A DNA stretch of 64,000 nt, taken from assembly GCA_032719365.1 (NCBI GenBank), contig CM064876.1, positions 55,547,864-55,611,863 of the forward strand, given 5' to 3'. A model generated the notes under the pieces. That model saw only the letters and a program-made list of their open reading frames with translations, made no database searches and was not told the DNA's origin. Below, one piece after another: positions 47,401 to 58,856 of the stretch. The translations under genes were made by a program, and so were the position numbers. Origin of the DNA: Prinsepia uniflora. Lineage: Eukaryota > Streptophyta > Magnoliopsida > Rosales > Rosaceae. The first letter of the stretch is position 1. Each line of letters starts with the position of its first letter.

Positions 47401-48599
47401 ATCCTGAATCCAATAGTGGTGGTTTCGAGTCGATCAGAGGTCGTTCGATTGGAGTTTTAGGGGGTTTCTCCTCGAGAAGCGTGTTCGGGGACATGTTTTC
47501 AGTTTTAGAGTTTATGGGGTGTTTATGTATGGACTTGTATGGATTGTTAGTGACCTCCGGGTGTAACTTTGACAAGCTAGGACATCTTAGAGGCTTCGAA
47601 TGGGTTTACAGCTCGGGATTTGGACAATCCACGGTACTGTGAGTGGACAATTTCTTTCATAACTCTAATCCACACATACATATATGTTTTTACTGGTTTT
47701 ATGGTATGATTTGGCATGGTTATGGATGTGGTTATGATTTCTAGAAAAATGGTTGGTTTTGGAATGTATCTTCGGTTACGGTTTCTAGGCATTGGTTTTA
47801 GGTTGATTTTTGGAAAACTGGCTTTTCAGCTAGTGCCCTGGAGGTAAACGTTTTGGGCTGGTTTCTGGGATGGGAAGTGTTTTGGGACGATGCCTAGGTA
47901 ATAACTGTTTGGGGTTTGGATACGATTTTCTGGTTTGGTCAACCTCAAGCGATTGGATCGCTATTCCTAAGCTGGACTCTGATGATTCCCATTGACAAAC
48001 TCAGACGTGGTCAAAGTTGGACTCGATATGTGCCGACGGAGTTGGACTCCGTGGAGTCTGTGGTTGTCTACCAGTAGTACAGATGAGATGCTTATAGGAC
48101 TAACGAGCTGGTTGGACCAGCGGGACGAGGTTTGACTTATGGCTGGTTGGACTAGTTGGCTAGTGAGATTAGCGAGACTCTATTTGGCTTTTGTGAGTTG
48201 TGGTGTGTCCATAGGTTTTCAAAATGTCTTAGAGTCGATGAATTTAGGGGAATGTGGGCCAGGGGCTTTTGTGTGTTTTATGTCATTTGGGTTGGACTCA
48301 TGGTTTCTGTATATTATAGTTTTATTTGAAATCAATGGTTTATTCGGTTATGCATGCATGTTTTCTAAAATGAAGGGTTTAAAGGTATATTTCAGAAAAT
48401 CCTTTTTCAAAAGCATTATTTTTGTTCATTCACAGTTTTGATAGTTTTTTGTACCCTTCAGGTTGATCGCGGATGAGGGCTGTATGAAGGCTAAGGCATC
48501 ATGTGGGCCGGGCACTCTAGTTATCATGAGTAGGATGTGGTAGTATCCCTTGTCTTACACTTGGTAAGTATGTTTATTTCGGGTTTAGGGGCGCCGCCG
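47401..48599 (+). repeat. LTR fragment, plus orientation
   Basis: Contains TGTGAGTGGAC at 47638-47648 and a weak inverted partner (TTCATTCACAG) near 48425. Between them, at 47940-48120, repeats around GGACTC and GTTGGAC occur. No coding frame. Confidence 0.5.
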
Positions 48600-49841
48600 T
48601 GACATCAGTTGTTGACGTCAACTACTGACGTCATCCCTAGGTTGACATGGCCTGCCACGTGTCACTAATAACCTGACATAATCTGCCATGTGGCACCCAC
48701 TAACATGTGCCACGTGGCACCAACCATCACCTTCCACATGACACATCTATCACACGGCCCTATGACCACCTGCCATATGGCACCTGACAAACCTGATAGC
48801 CCACCACATGGCACCTGACGCCTCTAACATACTACCACATGGCATCAACCAACCCTTGCCATGTGGCCTAAATGTAATGATGTGGACCCCACGTGGCTGC
48901 CACAACATCATCGTTAACCTCTCGCTAGTCACCTGTGGGTCCGCCACCGGGTCGTCTGACCCGCAATCATGACCCAACTCGAACTCCACTATTTAACATC
49001 CTTTATTCAAGCCAATTCCACCCTTCGATCCTAAACTAGCCCAGAAATCGATCTACACGCTCAAAACTCAAGAAAACGTACAACAATCCCTCGAGCCAAG
49101 CTCGATGCCCAGGACCAAGGTTCGAAATCGTCCCCAAGTCAACTCCTGTGTCAATTTTCTTCCTTTTTTATCCCTGCATACTCGTAGTAGCTCAAAGAAT
49201 ATAAATATGGCCTCAGTTTGAGGTTCTAATCACCCAAAATCAAAGACCGAAACCAAAATCCATGGCTCTCATGGCTTACTTGGGTTTTCTTCTAGGTTCA
49301 AACAACTCGTGCCTTATCGTCCATCCTCAGTCTCTCTCACACTACCAAACCACTCTTTCACACTCCCATACTACTTTCTCCCTCACAACAGAAAACAATG
49401 GTGAGGAAGGTGATATCCAAATAGGGCGAGGTGGGTTTTCGGGTATGTGTGTGTTTGAACAAAAGAGATGAATTCGTGTAAGGGATAAGGACTAAGAGAT
49501 GGGTGACAATTGTCACTCATTCCATGGACCAGCACACGATATTTATAACCACAAACAACAAAGTACTAACTACCTCAAAAAATGTGCAATCGTAAATACT
49601 GCCTAAATTCGTTCCTGGCCCGTAAAATCGCCATACAACGTCTAAATTTGATGTGTAGCTCATCTACATAACCAGAATCTTGAGATCTACGTAACGAGCC
49701 TAGGTAAACGTGCAACAACATCCCGCGTTAAAAGTCAATATTTGGTCAAAACTCCCCTACCCAAGGGCAAAATTGTAAATTTAATTCTAATAATCTCAAA
49801 AAATCGTTGATAATCTCGTAATTACGAGTCGGGTTGTTACA
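48600..49841 (-). repeat. LTR fragment or solo LTR, minus orientation
   Basis: The right end GAGTCGGGTTGTTACA at 49841 is a sense LTR start. The left part carries TGACGTCA at 48613 and 48626 and CACGTG at 48656, 48711 and 48890 among many CATGTGGCAC variants. Inserted into the LTR that continues at 49842. Confidence 0.65.
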
Positions 49842-50910
49842 TTCAGGCTCAAGCTCGGTTTAAAAATGGTATTTTGACTTGGAATATGAATCAAGGGTTT
49901 GTGTTCGATTGTGATGCTTGTGTGATTTAATCCATGGATTATGTCTACTGTTGTTGTGACGAATTTTCCAGAAGGCCAAAGCTAGGGTTGTTTTCCCAAA
50001 TGACCGTAGCTCGGGGTGGTTGTATTGTGTTTGTTTCCCAAGCAGCTGAAGCTAGGGGTGTTCCTAAACAGCTAATGCTCTAGGATTACTATTGTTGTTG
50101 CTGTTGTAACCTCTAAGTAGCCGAAAGTTGGGGTGTTTCCCACACGCCTAATGCTCGGGGGAGTTGGTGATTGGAGTTTAATTGCTTATTAATATTGGTG
50201 TCCATTTTTTGTTATATAGTTATATAGACGTAGATTTAGGGAAATGTGGGCCATATGATGTTTACTATGTGGTCCCACGATCTAGACGTAATCGATTTGA
50301 AACCCAATTGTTTGTTTGTTTGAGTTTTATTCTATGCATGCACGTTTTAGAAAATAGAGGGTAAATGTTATTTTTCTCCAAAAATATGTTTTTAAATATT
50401 TATTTTTTTCCACTCACACTTTTTCATGGTTTTTAAATATGTGGACCGAGGCTGATCAAGAGACGGAGGCATGAGTAGTAAGGCAATGCGAGTATCCCCT
50501 AACTGACAAGTGTTGACGGTAGTTTTGGTATTTTGGATCATTTTTCAAACGAAAGTAGAATCGAACGCGAATATCAAAGTATTTTAAGAGCGAGTCATGT
50601 CAGCTTGGTATCAGAGAAAATTTGGTACTTTAGTGTGTCTCTCAATGTCATGCCTTTAAGACCCGAGCCTTGTGTACGACTTGATGTGATGGATAGGTAT
50701 GAAGAGGGCCTAGATATTGAGAGAGCTCAGCAATTGGATGCAATGGAGTTTACATGCGAGATGAGCCTAGATGAGGCGAGTAAGTGGATTATTTGCCTGG
50801 AGTGGATTTTTAAGTCATGTGATGTCAGGACCCGACCCTCCTCTGTCAGGACCCGACTCTAGCACGATATTGTCCACTTTAGGCCTTCTCGCATTCACAG
50901 TTTTGTTTTC

Positions 50911-50990
50911 GGGAGCTCACGGTGCAACTTCCCATAGGGTCACCCATCATGAAATTGCACCAGTCTTAACTCGCTTAACTTTGAGTTCCA
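50911..50990 (-). ncRNA. 5S rRNA-like block in Cassandra 5'-side LTR copy
   Basis: Minus-strand segments AACTCAAAGTTAAGCG (5S box A region) and GATGGGTGACC then TGGGAAGT (box C region) in the order and spacing of plant 5S rRNA. Known Cassandra LTRs use this as a pol III promoter; whether it is active here is unknown. A second copy is at 51311-51390. Confidence 0.75.
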
Positions 50991-51310
50991 ATCGAACCCA
51001 AAGCCACTGAGCTGAGCTCCCAAAAGGCCTCGTACTAGATAGGTGTATGCCTACACCTTTAAGGCACACCACCATTCCCTTACTAGAACATTCCCCTCTC
51101 GCAGGAATGTGGGATCATTCACCGTTCCCTCCAGGACACGGGTCTTACAATCCACCCCATTTAGGGCCCAGCGTCCTCGCTGGCACACTTCCCGGTCGGG
51201 GTCTAGCTCTGATACCATTCTGTCAGGACCCGACCTTCTTGGGTCAGGACCCGACTCTAGTACGATATTGCCCGCTTTGGGCCTCCTCGCCCTCACAGTT
51301 TTATTTTTGG

Positions 51311-51390
51311 GAGCTCACGGTGCAACTTCCCAAGGGGTCACCCATCATGGAATTTCACCAGCCTTAAATCGCTTAACATTGGAGTTCCAA
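51311..51390 (-). ncRNA. 5S rRNA-like block in the other Cassandra LTR
   Basis: Same block as 50911-50990 with small differences (AATGTTAAGCG for AAAGTTAAGCG, and GTGACCCCTTGGGAAGT). Confidence 0.75.
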
Positions 51391-52538
51391 TCAAACCCAA
51401 AACCACTGAGCACCCAAAAGGCCTTGTGCTAGATAGGTGTGTGCCTACACCTTTAAGGCACACCACCATTCCCTTCCCAGACCATTCCCCCCTCGGAAGA
51501 ACGTGGGATCATTCACTGTTCCCTCCAGGATACAAGTCTTACATGTGATGCCCACCTGAGGAAATGGTACTAATAGCCGCTTTCCTATTAGGTGGTTATA
51601 CATGTCAGTGGTGCCATGGATTGCAGATGATAGGTTGGGATGCCTATACGTTGACTTGGGAAATGTTTCAGGATAGATTCTTGGGTCAGTGTGCCTATGC
51701 TCTTTCCACAAGACCAGAGAAATTAAGTTCCTGCAATTACATCAAGGGGATATGATAATGGCTCAATATGAGCAAAAACTTCCGAATTTGTCTCGTTTTG
51801 CCTCGGTGTTTGTGTCAATCGAGGCAAAAAAGTGTCGATGATTTGAATTAAGTCTACGACATGAGGTTAGGGTCGCTATGATAGTGGGGTCATTCGCCAC
51901 CCTTAGAGGGCTACTAGATGCTGCCATCAGAGTTTAGGCAAGTTTACTTGTGCGAGAATAGTCTACGAGTTCTAGACTATGCTGAGAGTGTAAGGATGTT
52001 GAACGGATGAGTCAGGGAACCCTAGAGAGGGGTAATTTTAGTTATGAATTTTTTGGTGGTACCCGATCAAGTTCAGGAAATTGTGGAGCTAGACAGGTGG
52101 GTACTCCAAGTTTTGCATTGACATCCCAGACGCTTGTTCCATCTAGTAGGGATACGATCTAGTTGATTGGGAAGCTAAGGGGTAGACCTAGATGACTTAG
52201 TACGGTTGGCTGTTATTTTTGTGGGGAGTTGGGACACTTTAAAAGGGATTGTATGTATCGGCCATGTGGTAGCACGACAAGATTTGATGCTGCAAATCAA
52301 GTTCAAAGGATAATGTCAACTTCTGGTAAAGTATGAAGAAGCCAAACTTCTACTAGTAGGGCCAGTAGAACTGGAGGTCGACAAAGAGGTGAATCTGGGT
52401 GATTGGGTTGCTCTTGGAATTCTAGAGAGAGTGAAATGTTTTGTTGTTGTTTAATAAAGTTGATACATGCCTTGTATCCTTAATGGCCGTAATAATATAT
52501 TTGAATTCCGAGGAAGAAATTCCTTTAAGGGGGTAGAT

Positions 52539-54181
52539 TGTAACGACCCAAAATTTTTTTTTAAAAAATTTAATTTTGGAAATTAAAAAAAAATTGACAA
52601 ATTTTCCCTCAAAGGTAAAAAAAAAATGACATTTTTCTCCAGGTACTTTTTGGACTTTTTGTGAGGACCGTTGTGTAGGCCTCGGAGTCCTGAACCCGTA
52701 GACAGGCGGTATGTCGGAAGCGGAGATTGGAAAAGTTTGTTATGAGTCTAAAATAACCCGGGGCATTTTGGTAATTTTGATACAATGTGCATTTTGGTTA
52801 TTTCATAAATGGGATATTTTGTGATGGTGACATGTGTACTTATTTCTTCCCTTCCTTATCTCCGGCATGTGTGTGCACCGACCTTGTTTTTGGTGTTAGA
52901 CCTGAGAACCAAATCGTGAAGAGAAGAAGAACTCAGAGAGAGCCAGAGGGAAAGAGAGGAAAAGATAGGAGAATAAGAAAAAGAAAGAGGAAGGAAGAGA
53001 AAAGAAGTATGAAATTGAGTGAGGAAGATGGAAATATTTTAAGATCGAAAAAAACCAAAAAATCGATTGTTCGAGTTGTTTAGGCTTTCGGGCTTGCAAC
53101 TAAGGTTTCTAAGCTCTTAATTGTGTCCTTGTGATTATCTCAAGCTAGAAACACAAAGGTTTTGATGTGGTAAAAACATGGAAACTAAGATTGAGCATTG
53201 GCCAAAACTTCGAAGGTTTTTGTGAAAAATTGGGTGAGTTTTTCGTATTTAGACATCATAGATCTCTTCCTTTCATTGTTTAGATGACTTTTGGCTATTA
53301 GAACGTGAAAAATGGATGCAAAATGAGGGTTTTAGGATCGGGTCGGGTGGATTTAGTTGGACTCTGCAAACTTGCAGGCTGACCCGTAGAAGGAAGAAAA
53401 CGACACTGTAGCTAGGCGTGTGAAGCCCCCACGTAGAGAGCAGGGACGACACATAGGGCTACGTGGCTCACGACCTTGATTTTTAGCCAACGTAACTTTT
53501 GATGTTTTCAATGTTGCGTACACATTGGCGTCGTTTTTTTAGTGATCGGACATCGTCTCGAGGTGATTTTGGGTGTCTGAAGTGTTATATTTATGTTTTA
53601 AAATTTGTATTTAATCCCAAAAATTAGGGGATTTAAATATAAGATTGTTTGAGAGTTATGACCCTTGGTGGTGATTTTTGACAGGCACTACGACTCCCAA
53701 AATAAAGAAAGAGCGCTTATCTCAGAATCAAACCGCGGGGATGGTGTGTGAGTGGACTTTACTTTTATAAATTATTATGTATACATAGTTAATTGTTTTA
53801 ATTTCTTTATTACATGATTTATGTGGAAATGATTTGAATATAATTTCTAAATGATTATTTGATGATTTTATGGATTTATTGATTGGTTTTGGATACATAT
53901 ATTACAATAGTTTGTAGAAACGGTGTTTCAGGCTCAAGACCGATTTGGAAATAGTATTTTGACTTGGAATGTGATTCAAGGGTTTGTGTTCGATTTTGAT
54001 TTAATCCATGGATTATGTACACTGTTGTTGTGACGAGTTTCCGAGACGGTCGAAGTTAGGGGTGTTTTCCTAGACGACCGTCACTCGGGGTGGATGTATT
54101 GTGTTTGTTTCCCAAGCAGCCGAAGCTAGGGGTGTTCCCGGTTAGCTAATGGTGAGAGATTACTTTTGTTGTGGTCGTGAC
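52539..54181 (+). repeat. 3' LTR of the plus gag-only element (truncated)
   Basis: Starts TGTAACGACCC after the purine tract AAGGGGGTAGAT. TGTGAGTGGAC at 53747-53757. Interrupted at 54181 by the minus gag-only element. The frame at 52787-53083 is basic low-complexity (RKRKRKEEKRS) and unlikely to be a gene. Confidence 0.85.
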
Positions 54182-57073
54182 TGTCAGGACCCACCTCGGT
54201 TTCACCCTGAAAACCGAGGTTAATCCTGCTCCCGTCTGACACCCAGACACAACACCAAGGTAAACTTACTCTGAACCACCAAAGTACGCAGTCAGACGCA
54301 GGAGAAAATTTTACACATCCCGAAGTCAAGTTTAACAGAGCATAATACCGATTACAAAAGAAAGAAAATCGATAAACTAGATACACGCACACAGAAAATT
54401 TAAAACACTCCGGGGTTGCTCTCGCAACTTCTATGCCTCAGACGTTGCCTCGACACCGGAACCCCGCTCTAGCTCCACGACTTGGAGGGCAAGTTAAAAA
54501 CAGAAGGTGTGAGTGGACCATAATTAATAAAATATTTCTGAAAACCATTGCATAATAAAACCAGGGTTTTAGCCCTCCGTTTTGAAAACACACATGCATA
54601 ACCCATTAGGTGAAAACAGTTATAAATCACGTAGTCATCACCATTAAAACAGTTACAGAATCAATGTAAAAATAGTTATGAAAGTCATATCATAAGCATC
54701 ATAAAACCGTATCATAGAACACAAACACTAAGCCATCATAATCCGATCAAACCTGCTGGACCTATCCGAGTCTTTAAACTCAATCCAGGCCTCAATAATA
54801 TCTGAGTCTTTTAAATCCCGAGTCTTTAAACTCAATAGGCCTACGGGGGAAATATCAATATATCCGAGTATTTAAACTCCCGAGTCTTTAAACTCAATCT
54901 GGGCCCGTCCCCCGTCAAATATAATCCGGGTCTTTAAACCCAATAACCAGATCCAGCAAATCCAATCAAAACCATTTGAAAACCATTTCTAAATCCACAT
55001 CCAAACTCGAATCCGAAACCACTGGTCTGACGCCATTCCGGCATCCAAAACCGTCATTCCGAACCCAAATTCGGAATTCCACTTTTCAACTTTAAAACCA
55101 AATTTCACTTTCCAAAATCCGATTTGAAACCGAAAATCCTTGATCATCGAAATCATGTTCCAAACTCCACTTATAATCATTAAAAAATAGTTATCATTTG
55201 AAAACCCCAAAACCATGGCATTATACTCAGAAATCGACATTTCTCGTAAAACGTGCCAATTACGTTATTCCTCGAAAACCGTACAATTATGTAAAACCAA
55301 CATAGCAAATTCAACAATCATGAAACCACATATAAAACTATAAAACAAGTAATTAAAAGCAGTCATGCATGCTCAGTTATAGAGAAGGGGTCCACTCACA
55401 GTTACCGAGCCCTCAATCGCGTCCCGAACGTCCCGTACGTTCCTCAGCATCCCTGGGAAGTCCTGATCCTGTCACAAGTCACCAAAGTACGTCACTAACA
55501 CATCTACGAAGGTCCACCTAATTTTCCCTAAAAATCCCCGAGTCCTAAACGTAATGAACCGATACCCTAAACCTTCACCTTCGCGGAACTAACCTCAAAC
55601 GACGCCCGAACAACCCGAAACCAAGTCTAATAGACTCGTCACAACACCTAGACCAAAAACCATGTTGACCGTTTTCCCAACCGCCGTCCTACGCGCCCCC
55701 ACGCGCCGCCCAAAGTGGCTCCGCATAGGCCTCACGCGCCTGCTACAGTACCATCATCTACCTCGAGTCGACCGGTTCGACTGTACTGAACCGGCGTTCC
55801 CGGTTCTCCGCTGTCCCATCTCCGTTTCCTTTCCTTTCTTCACCATCTTCACCGTCCAGTCCTAAGCAATCCCTTCCACTCACTCAAACACCTCGACACA
55901 GCCCCTATGTCGTCTACTCAAGCTCGAACAAAAACCCGAACCTGTCCCCTGTTTTTCCTACCGGCCACCTAGGTCTTCCCCCGTCACGGTGGTTATCTTA
56001 AACTCTTCCTAGGACCTTCCTAAGTGTCACCCAACACACAGAAACCCTCGACTCACACTCAAAACCGACGACTCACCGTTTGAAACTCACGGCCAAAACA
56101 GAGTAAATCACGGGGAGTAGAAATTACCTGTCGTCGACCGCCGCCGTGCTCACCGCTGCACTCCTTGGAGGTCACAGAGTCCTTCCCAGCTTCCCTTCGA
56201 GTTCAATCGAATCGTACACGGCCACACCACCACCACGAGCTCTCACCTCCTCTTTGTTTTTCCTGGTTTCCCGTGGCTCACACCTCACACACACACGACC
56301 ACTGCACCTCCCAACCTTCTCCCTAACTCTCTCATAGTCTCTGGTCACTCACTCCCTCACCAATTTACACAAACATACACAGTCACCGTCCAATCCTTCT
56401 CCCAATCTCTCAGCCTCTGTTCTCCCTTCTTCGAACACACACACACGGCCCAAATAATTGGAACCGTGAGAGATCCTAGAACCCTCTAGCCCTTTTACAT
56501 GTGTCACAATCCTAAAACCCCTCTCACAAGTGGCTCAATCTCAGCCATCCACTTGTCCCCATCTGTTGCACAAATCCCCATGTGCAAAAGACCAAAATGC
56601 CCTTCCTTTTAAGCCAAAATTACCATTTTACCCTTACCATTTTAGCCCCGTAACTTGCCCGTCCTACGTCCGATGAATACGTGCCGTCTGTCGTTAAACT
56701 CAGGACGACGAGATCTACCTAACGGTCCTAGGTCAATGTGTCAAAACCCGATCGTACGAAAAGTGAACTTTTCCCTCTATTTTACCCAAATTACGGTAAT
56801 GCCCCCAACCTTCCGAACATCATAACTTCCTCCTCGGATGTCGGAATCGGGCGTACCACCTGTCTATGGATTCGTGACGTCCCGAACTACGTCACAGTCA
56901 TCGGTCAAAGTCCATTTGACCGCCCGAACTCAAAGTCAACATTTTGCCCAACCTAGGGGCACAATCGTCATTCTACGCTAACGACCCTATCGAGACCAAC
57001 TAACCACCGATTAAGCTCACTAATCCTTCACTAATCACCGTCTTAACCCTATTTCCCAGGACGGGTCGTTACA
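54182..57073 (-). repeat. 3' LTR of the minus gag-only element
   Basis: Sense ends TGTAACGACCC and GGGTCCTGACA. Inverted CGTGACGT pair at 56873-56896 (one base changed). Inverted TGTGAGTGGACC pair at 54508-54519 and 55389-55400. Minisatellite CCGAGTCTTTAAACTCAAT at 54765-54950. Confidence 0.92.
54765..54950. repeat. GAGTCTTTAAACTC minisatellite
   Basis: About eight imperfect copies of CCGAGTCTTTAAACTCAAT. Each unit is itself near-palindromic (GAGT...ACTC around TTTAAA). The same array is at 59440-59625 in the other LTR, with a changed number of units. Confidence 0.85.
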
Positions 57074-57719
57074 ACCTACCCTCCTAAAAAGAATTTCGTC
57101 CCCGAAATTCCACAGCTCGTTCCCAACACTAGGGGTCTCCTACCCGGTCATCCATGCTAACTTAACAACCACTCCTGGCTTCCCTGTCTATCATCTCCAC
57201 CTTGGGTATTTCACACCATCCCCAACTACCAGTTTACCACGTCTACCCTTTCTCAGTCCCACGAAAACTTTATGGTGTATGCAAGGGAAACTCTATGAAC
57301 AGAAAACAAAGGTATTTTAAAATACCTCATATAGAGTACCCAACAAAATTCATAGAGTACATCCTCACGTACTACCACCGACACTTCCCGGAACCAACTC
57401 AAATCCTAACCCAAAGCAATCTAGTCCAAACAGGAAATCCTTCCTACCAGCTCGCCCCTTCGCTAACACGTCCCTCGGATGTTACTTCGACCACTTGTCG
57501 GCATAAATCTACAAAGTCCTAAAAGAAAACTCTAGATTGTGGGTTCTCTCCTTCAATAACCTCATATCAATCAGTTATAGTCACTTATTTCCCGTCTCTT
57601 CCGTCATCCTTCAATGGAACTCACCGTAAACTGTAACCTCGTCATTCCAGGTCACCTAGGGAAAATCCTAGACTCTACCCCGAGATCCAACAATAAACAC
57701 AACACAACTAAGGAGAGTA

Positions 57720-58767
57720 ACAGTACCTGTCCCCGCACCTGGTGCCGACTGAACCTCCTACTGAGTCATCGAAAACACTCGGGCCTGAGATCCTGAAGAT
57801 CTACCACTTCCCCGCGAACTACTAGTGGCACCACCACCTCCTCTAGTGCCCGCTGTCCCTGACGCTGTACTCTGTCCGGGCTCTGCCGCTCCTCGGCCTA
57901 CACCACCTTCCTGTGTTAACAATGGACACTCACGTCGGAAATGACCTCGCTCCCCACAGTAGAAACAAACATCCCGACCAGGACCACTACTCGGTCTCCC
58001 TGTCGACGCAACAGACGTCGCACTAGCTTGCGGAGTCGGCTGTGCTCGGTAACCATGGAATCCCGAACTCTGGAAACTACCAGGTCTACCGAAACGATCA
58101 TCGCCCGACGACGATGCTCCACTGAAGTTACCTCTCTTCGGGGTCCTCTAACTCGATGCTCCAGAAAAAGATGGCTCCTGGCGTCGCACCGGCAAGCTAG
58201 CCTCAACCCTCACCGCAGCGTCGGACAACTCTCGGAGGGTAGTAAACGATCCAGCCGTCACTATGGCTCGAATCTCACCTCGCAGGCCCAACTCAAACCT
58301 ACGGCACTTCTCGGCTTCAGTAGCCACAAACGCAAGAGCAAACCGAGACAACAACTGAAACTTCTGTTCGTACTCAGCCACACTCAGATTCCCCTGTTGG
58401 AGCTGCAGAAAATCAGCCTCCTTGGCATCTCGGAAAGAACGAGGGTAATACTGATCTAAGAACCTCTCCCGAAACGTCTCCCAGGTCACAGTGTGGGCGT
58501 CCCAACCAGACAACTCGAGGGTATACCACCACTCGTACGCCGCACCGTCCAGCAAGAAAGTAGCCAATAACACTCGATCCTCCGGTGGGCAATGCATCAC
58601 TGCAAAGATCCGCTCAAGTCTCGTGATCCACCTCTGGGCTTCCTCAGGATCTGCCACACCACTAAAGTAGTAGCCCCAAGCCGCTGGGCTCACTCAATCG
58701 TAGCACTCTCTATCCTTCTTGCTGATTCGTCTTCAGGTCGTGGAGAGGGTCTACGGCTCGAAGGCAT
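57720..58767 (-). pseudogene. Gag of the minus gag-only element
   Basis: Starts at the ATG 58765-58767 (MPSSRRPSPRPEDE). Capsid-type motifs: AQRWITRLERIF, CPPEDRVLLATFLLDGAAYE, GWDAHTVTWETFRERFLDQY, LSVAEYEQKFQLLSRF, ECRRFELGLRG-type region and LRELSDAAVRVEASL. An in-frame TAG at 58148-58150 follows SFSGASS; the frame then stays open to a zinc knuckle, CFYCGERGHFRREC (57925-57965), and a Gly/Ser tail. A private TGA lies near 58690. Beyond 57740 a short protease-like start (MTQ) fades out; there is no pol. A plus copy at 61397 has the same TAG. Confidence 0.85.
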
Positions 58768-58856
58768 CGTCAACCGTACGCTGAAAGAGGCATAGAAACA
58801 GTCAAACAACCGAAACACAACCTCACAGACCGAAAACCCTAGGCTCTGATACCAAT

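Larger units (their letters stand above)
50823..51543 (-). mobile_element. Cassandra: Complete Cassandra TRIM
   Basis: A 721-bp element with LTRs of 327 bp (50823-51149) and 323 bp (51221-51543) around only 71 bp. On minus: sense LTR TGTAAGAC...TCCTGACA, primer site TGGTATCAGAGC at 51206-51217, purine tract next to 51150. The target-site duplication TGTGA is perfect (50818-50822, 51544-51548). In sense, each LTR contains a 5S rRNA-like block with AAGTTAAGCG and GATGGGTGACC followed by TGGGAAGT, the hallmark of Cassandra. Inserted in the gag of the host element. Confidence 0.95.
50650..52410 (+). pseudogene. Gag of the plus gag-only element, split by Cassandra
   Basis: Starts at the ATG 50650 (MPLRPEPCVRLD). 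It has ERAQQLDAMEF and WIICLEWIF, is interrupted at 50823-51543, then resumes as MVLIAAFLLGG, IGWDAYTLTWEMFQDRFL, then QYEQKLPNLSRFASVF. A zinc knuckle GCYFCGELGHFKRDC is near 52205-52250. These match the capsid-type Retrotrans_gag protein of the copies at 57.9-58.8 kb and 61.4-62.4 kb. Several stops and frameshifts. Confidence 0.8.
49842..54181 (+). mobile_element. Gag-only LTR element (TR-GAG-like), plus copy
   Basis: 5' LTR truncated on the left (49842-50602); primer site TGGTATCAGAG at 50606-50616; degenerate gag with a Cassandra inserted at 50823; purine tract then 3' LTR from 52539 (TGTAACGACCC), cut at 54181 by the next element. The LTRs share GTTTCAGGCTCAAG-like sequence (49842 and 53932). 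The interior has gag and a zinc knuckle but no protease, RT or integrase. Confidence 0.8.

Noticed and set aside
52787..53083. 98-codon Lys/Arg-rich frame
   Set aside because: Low-complexity purine-rich stretch inside an LTR, no conserved start or domain.
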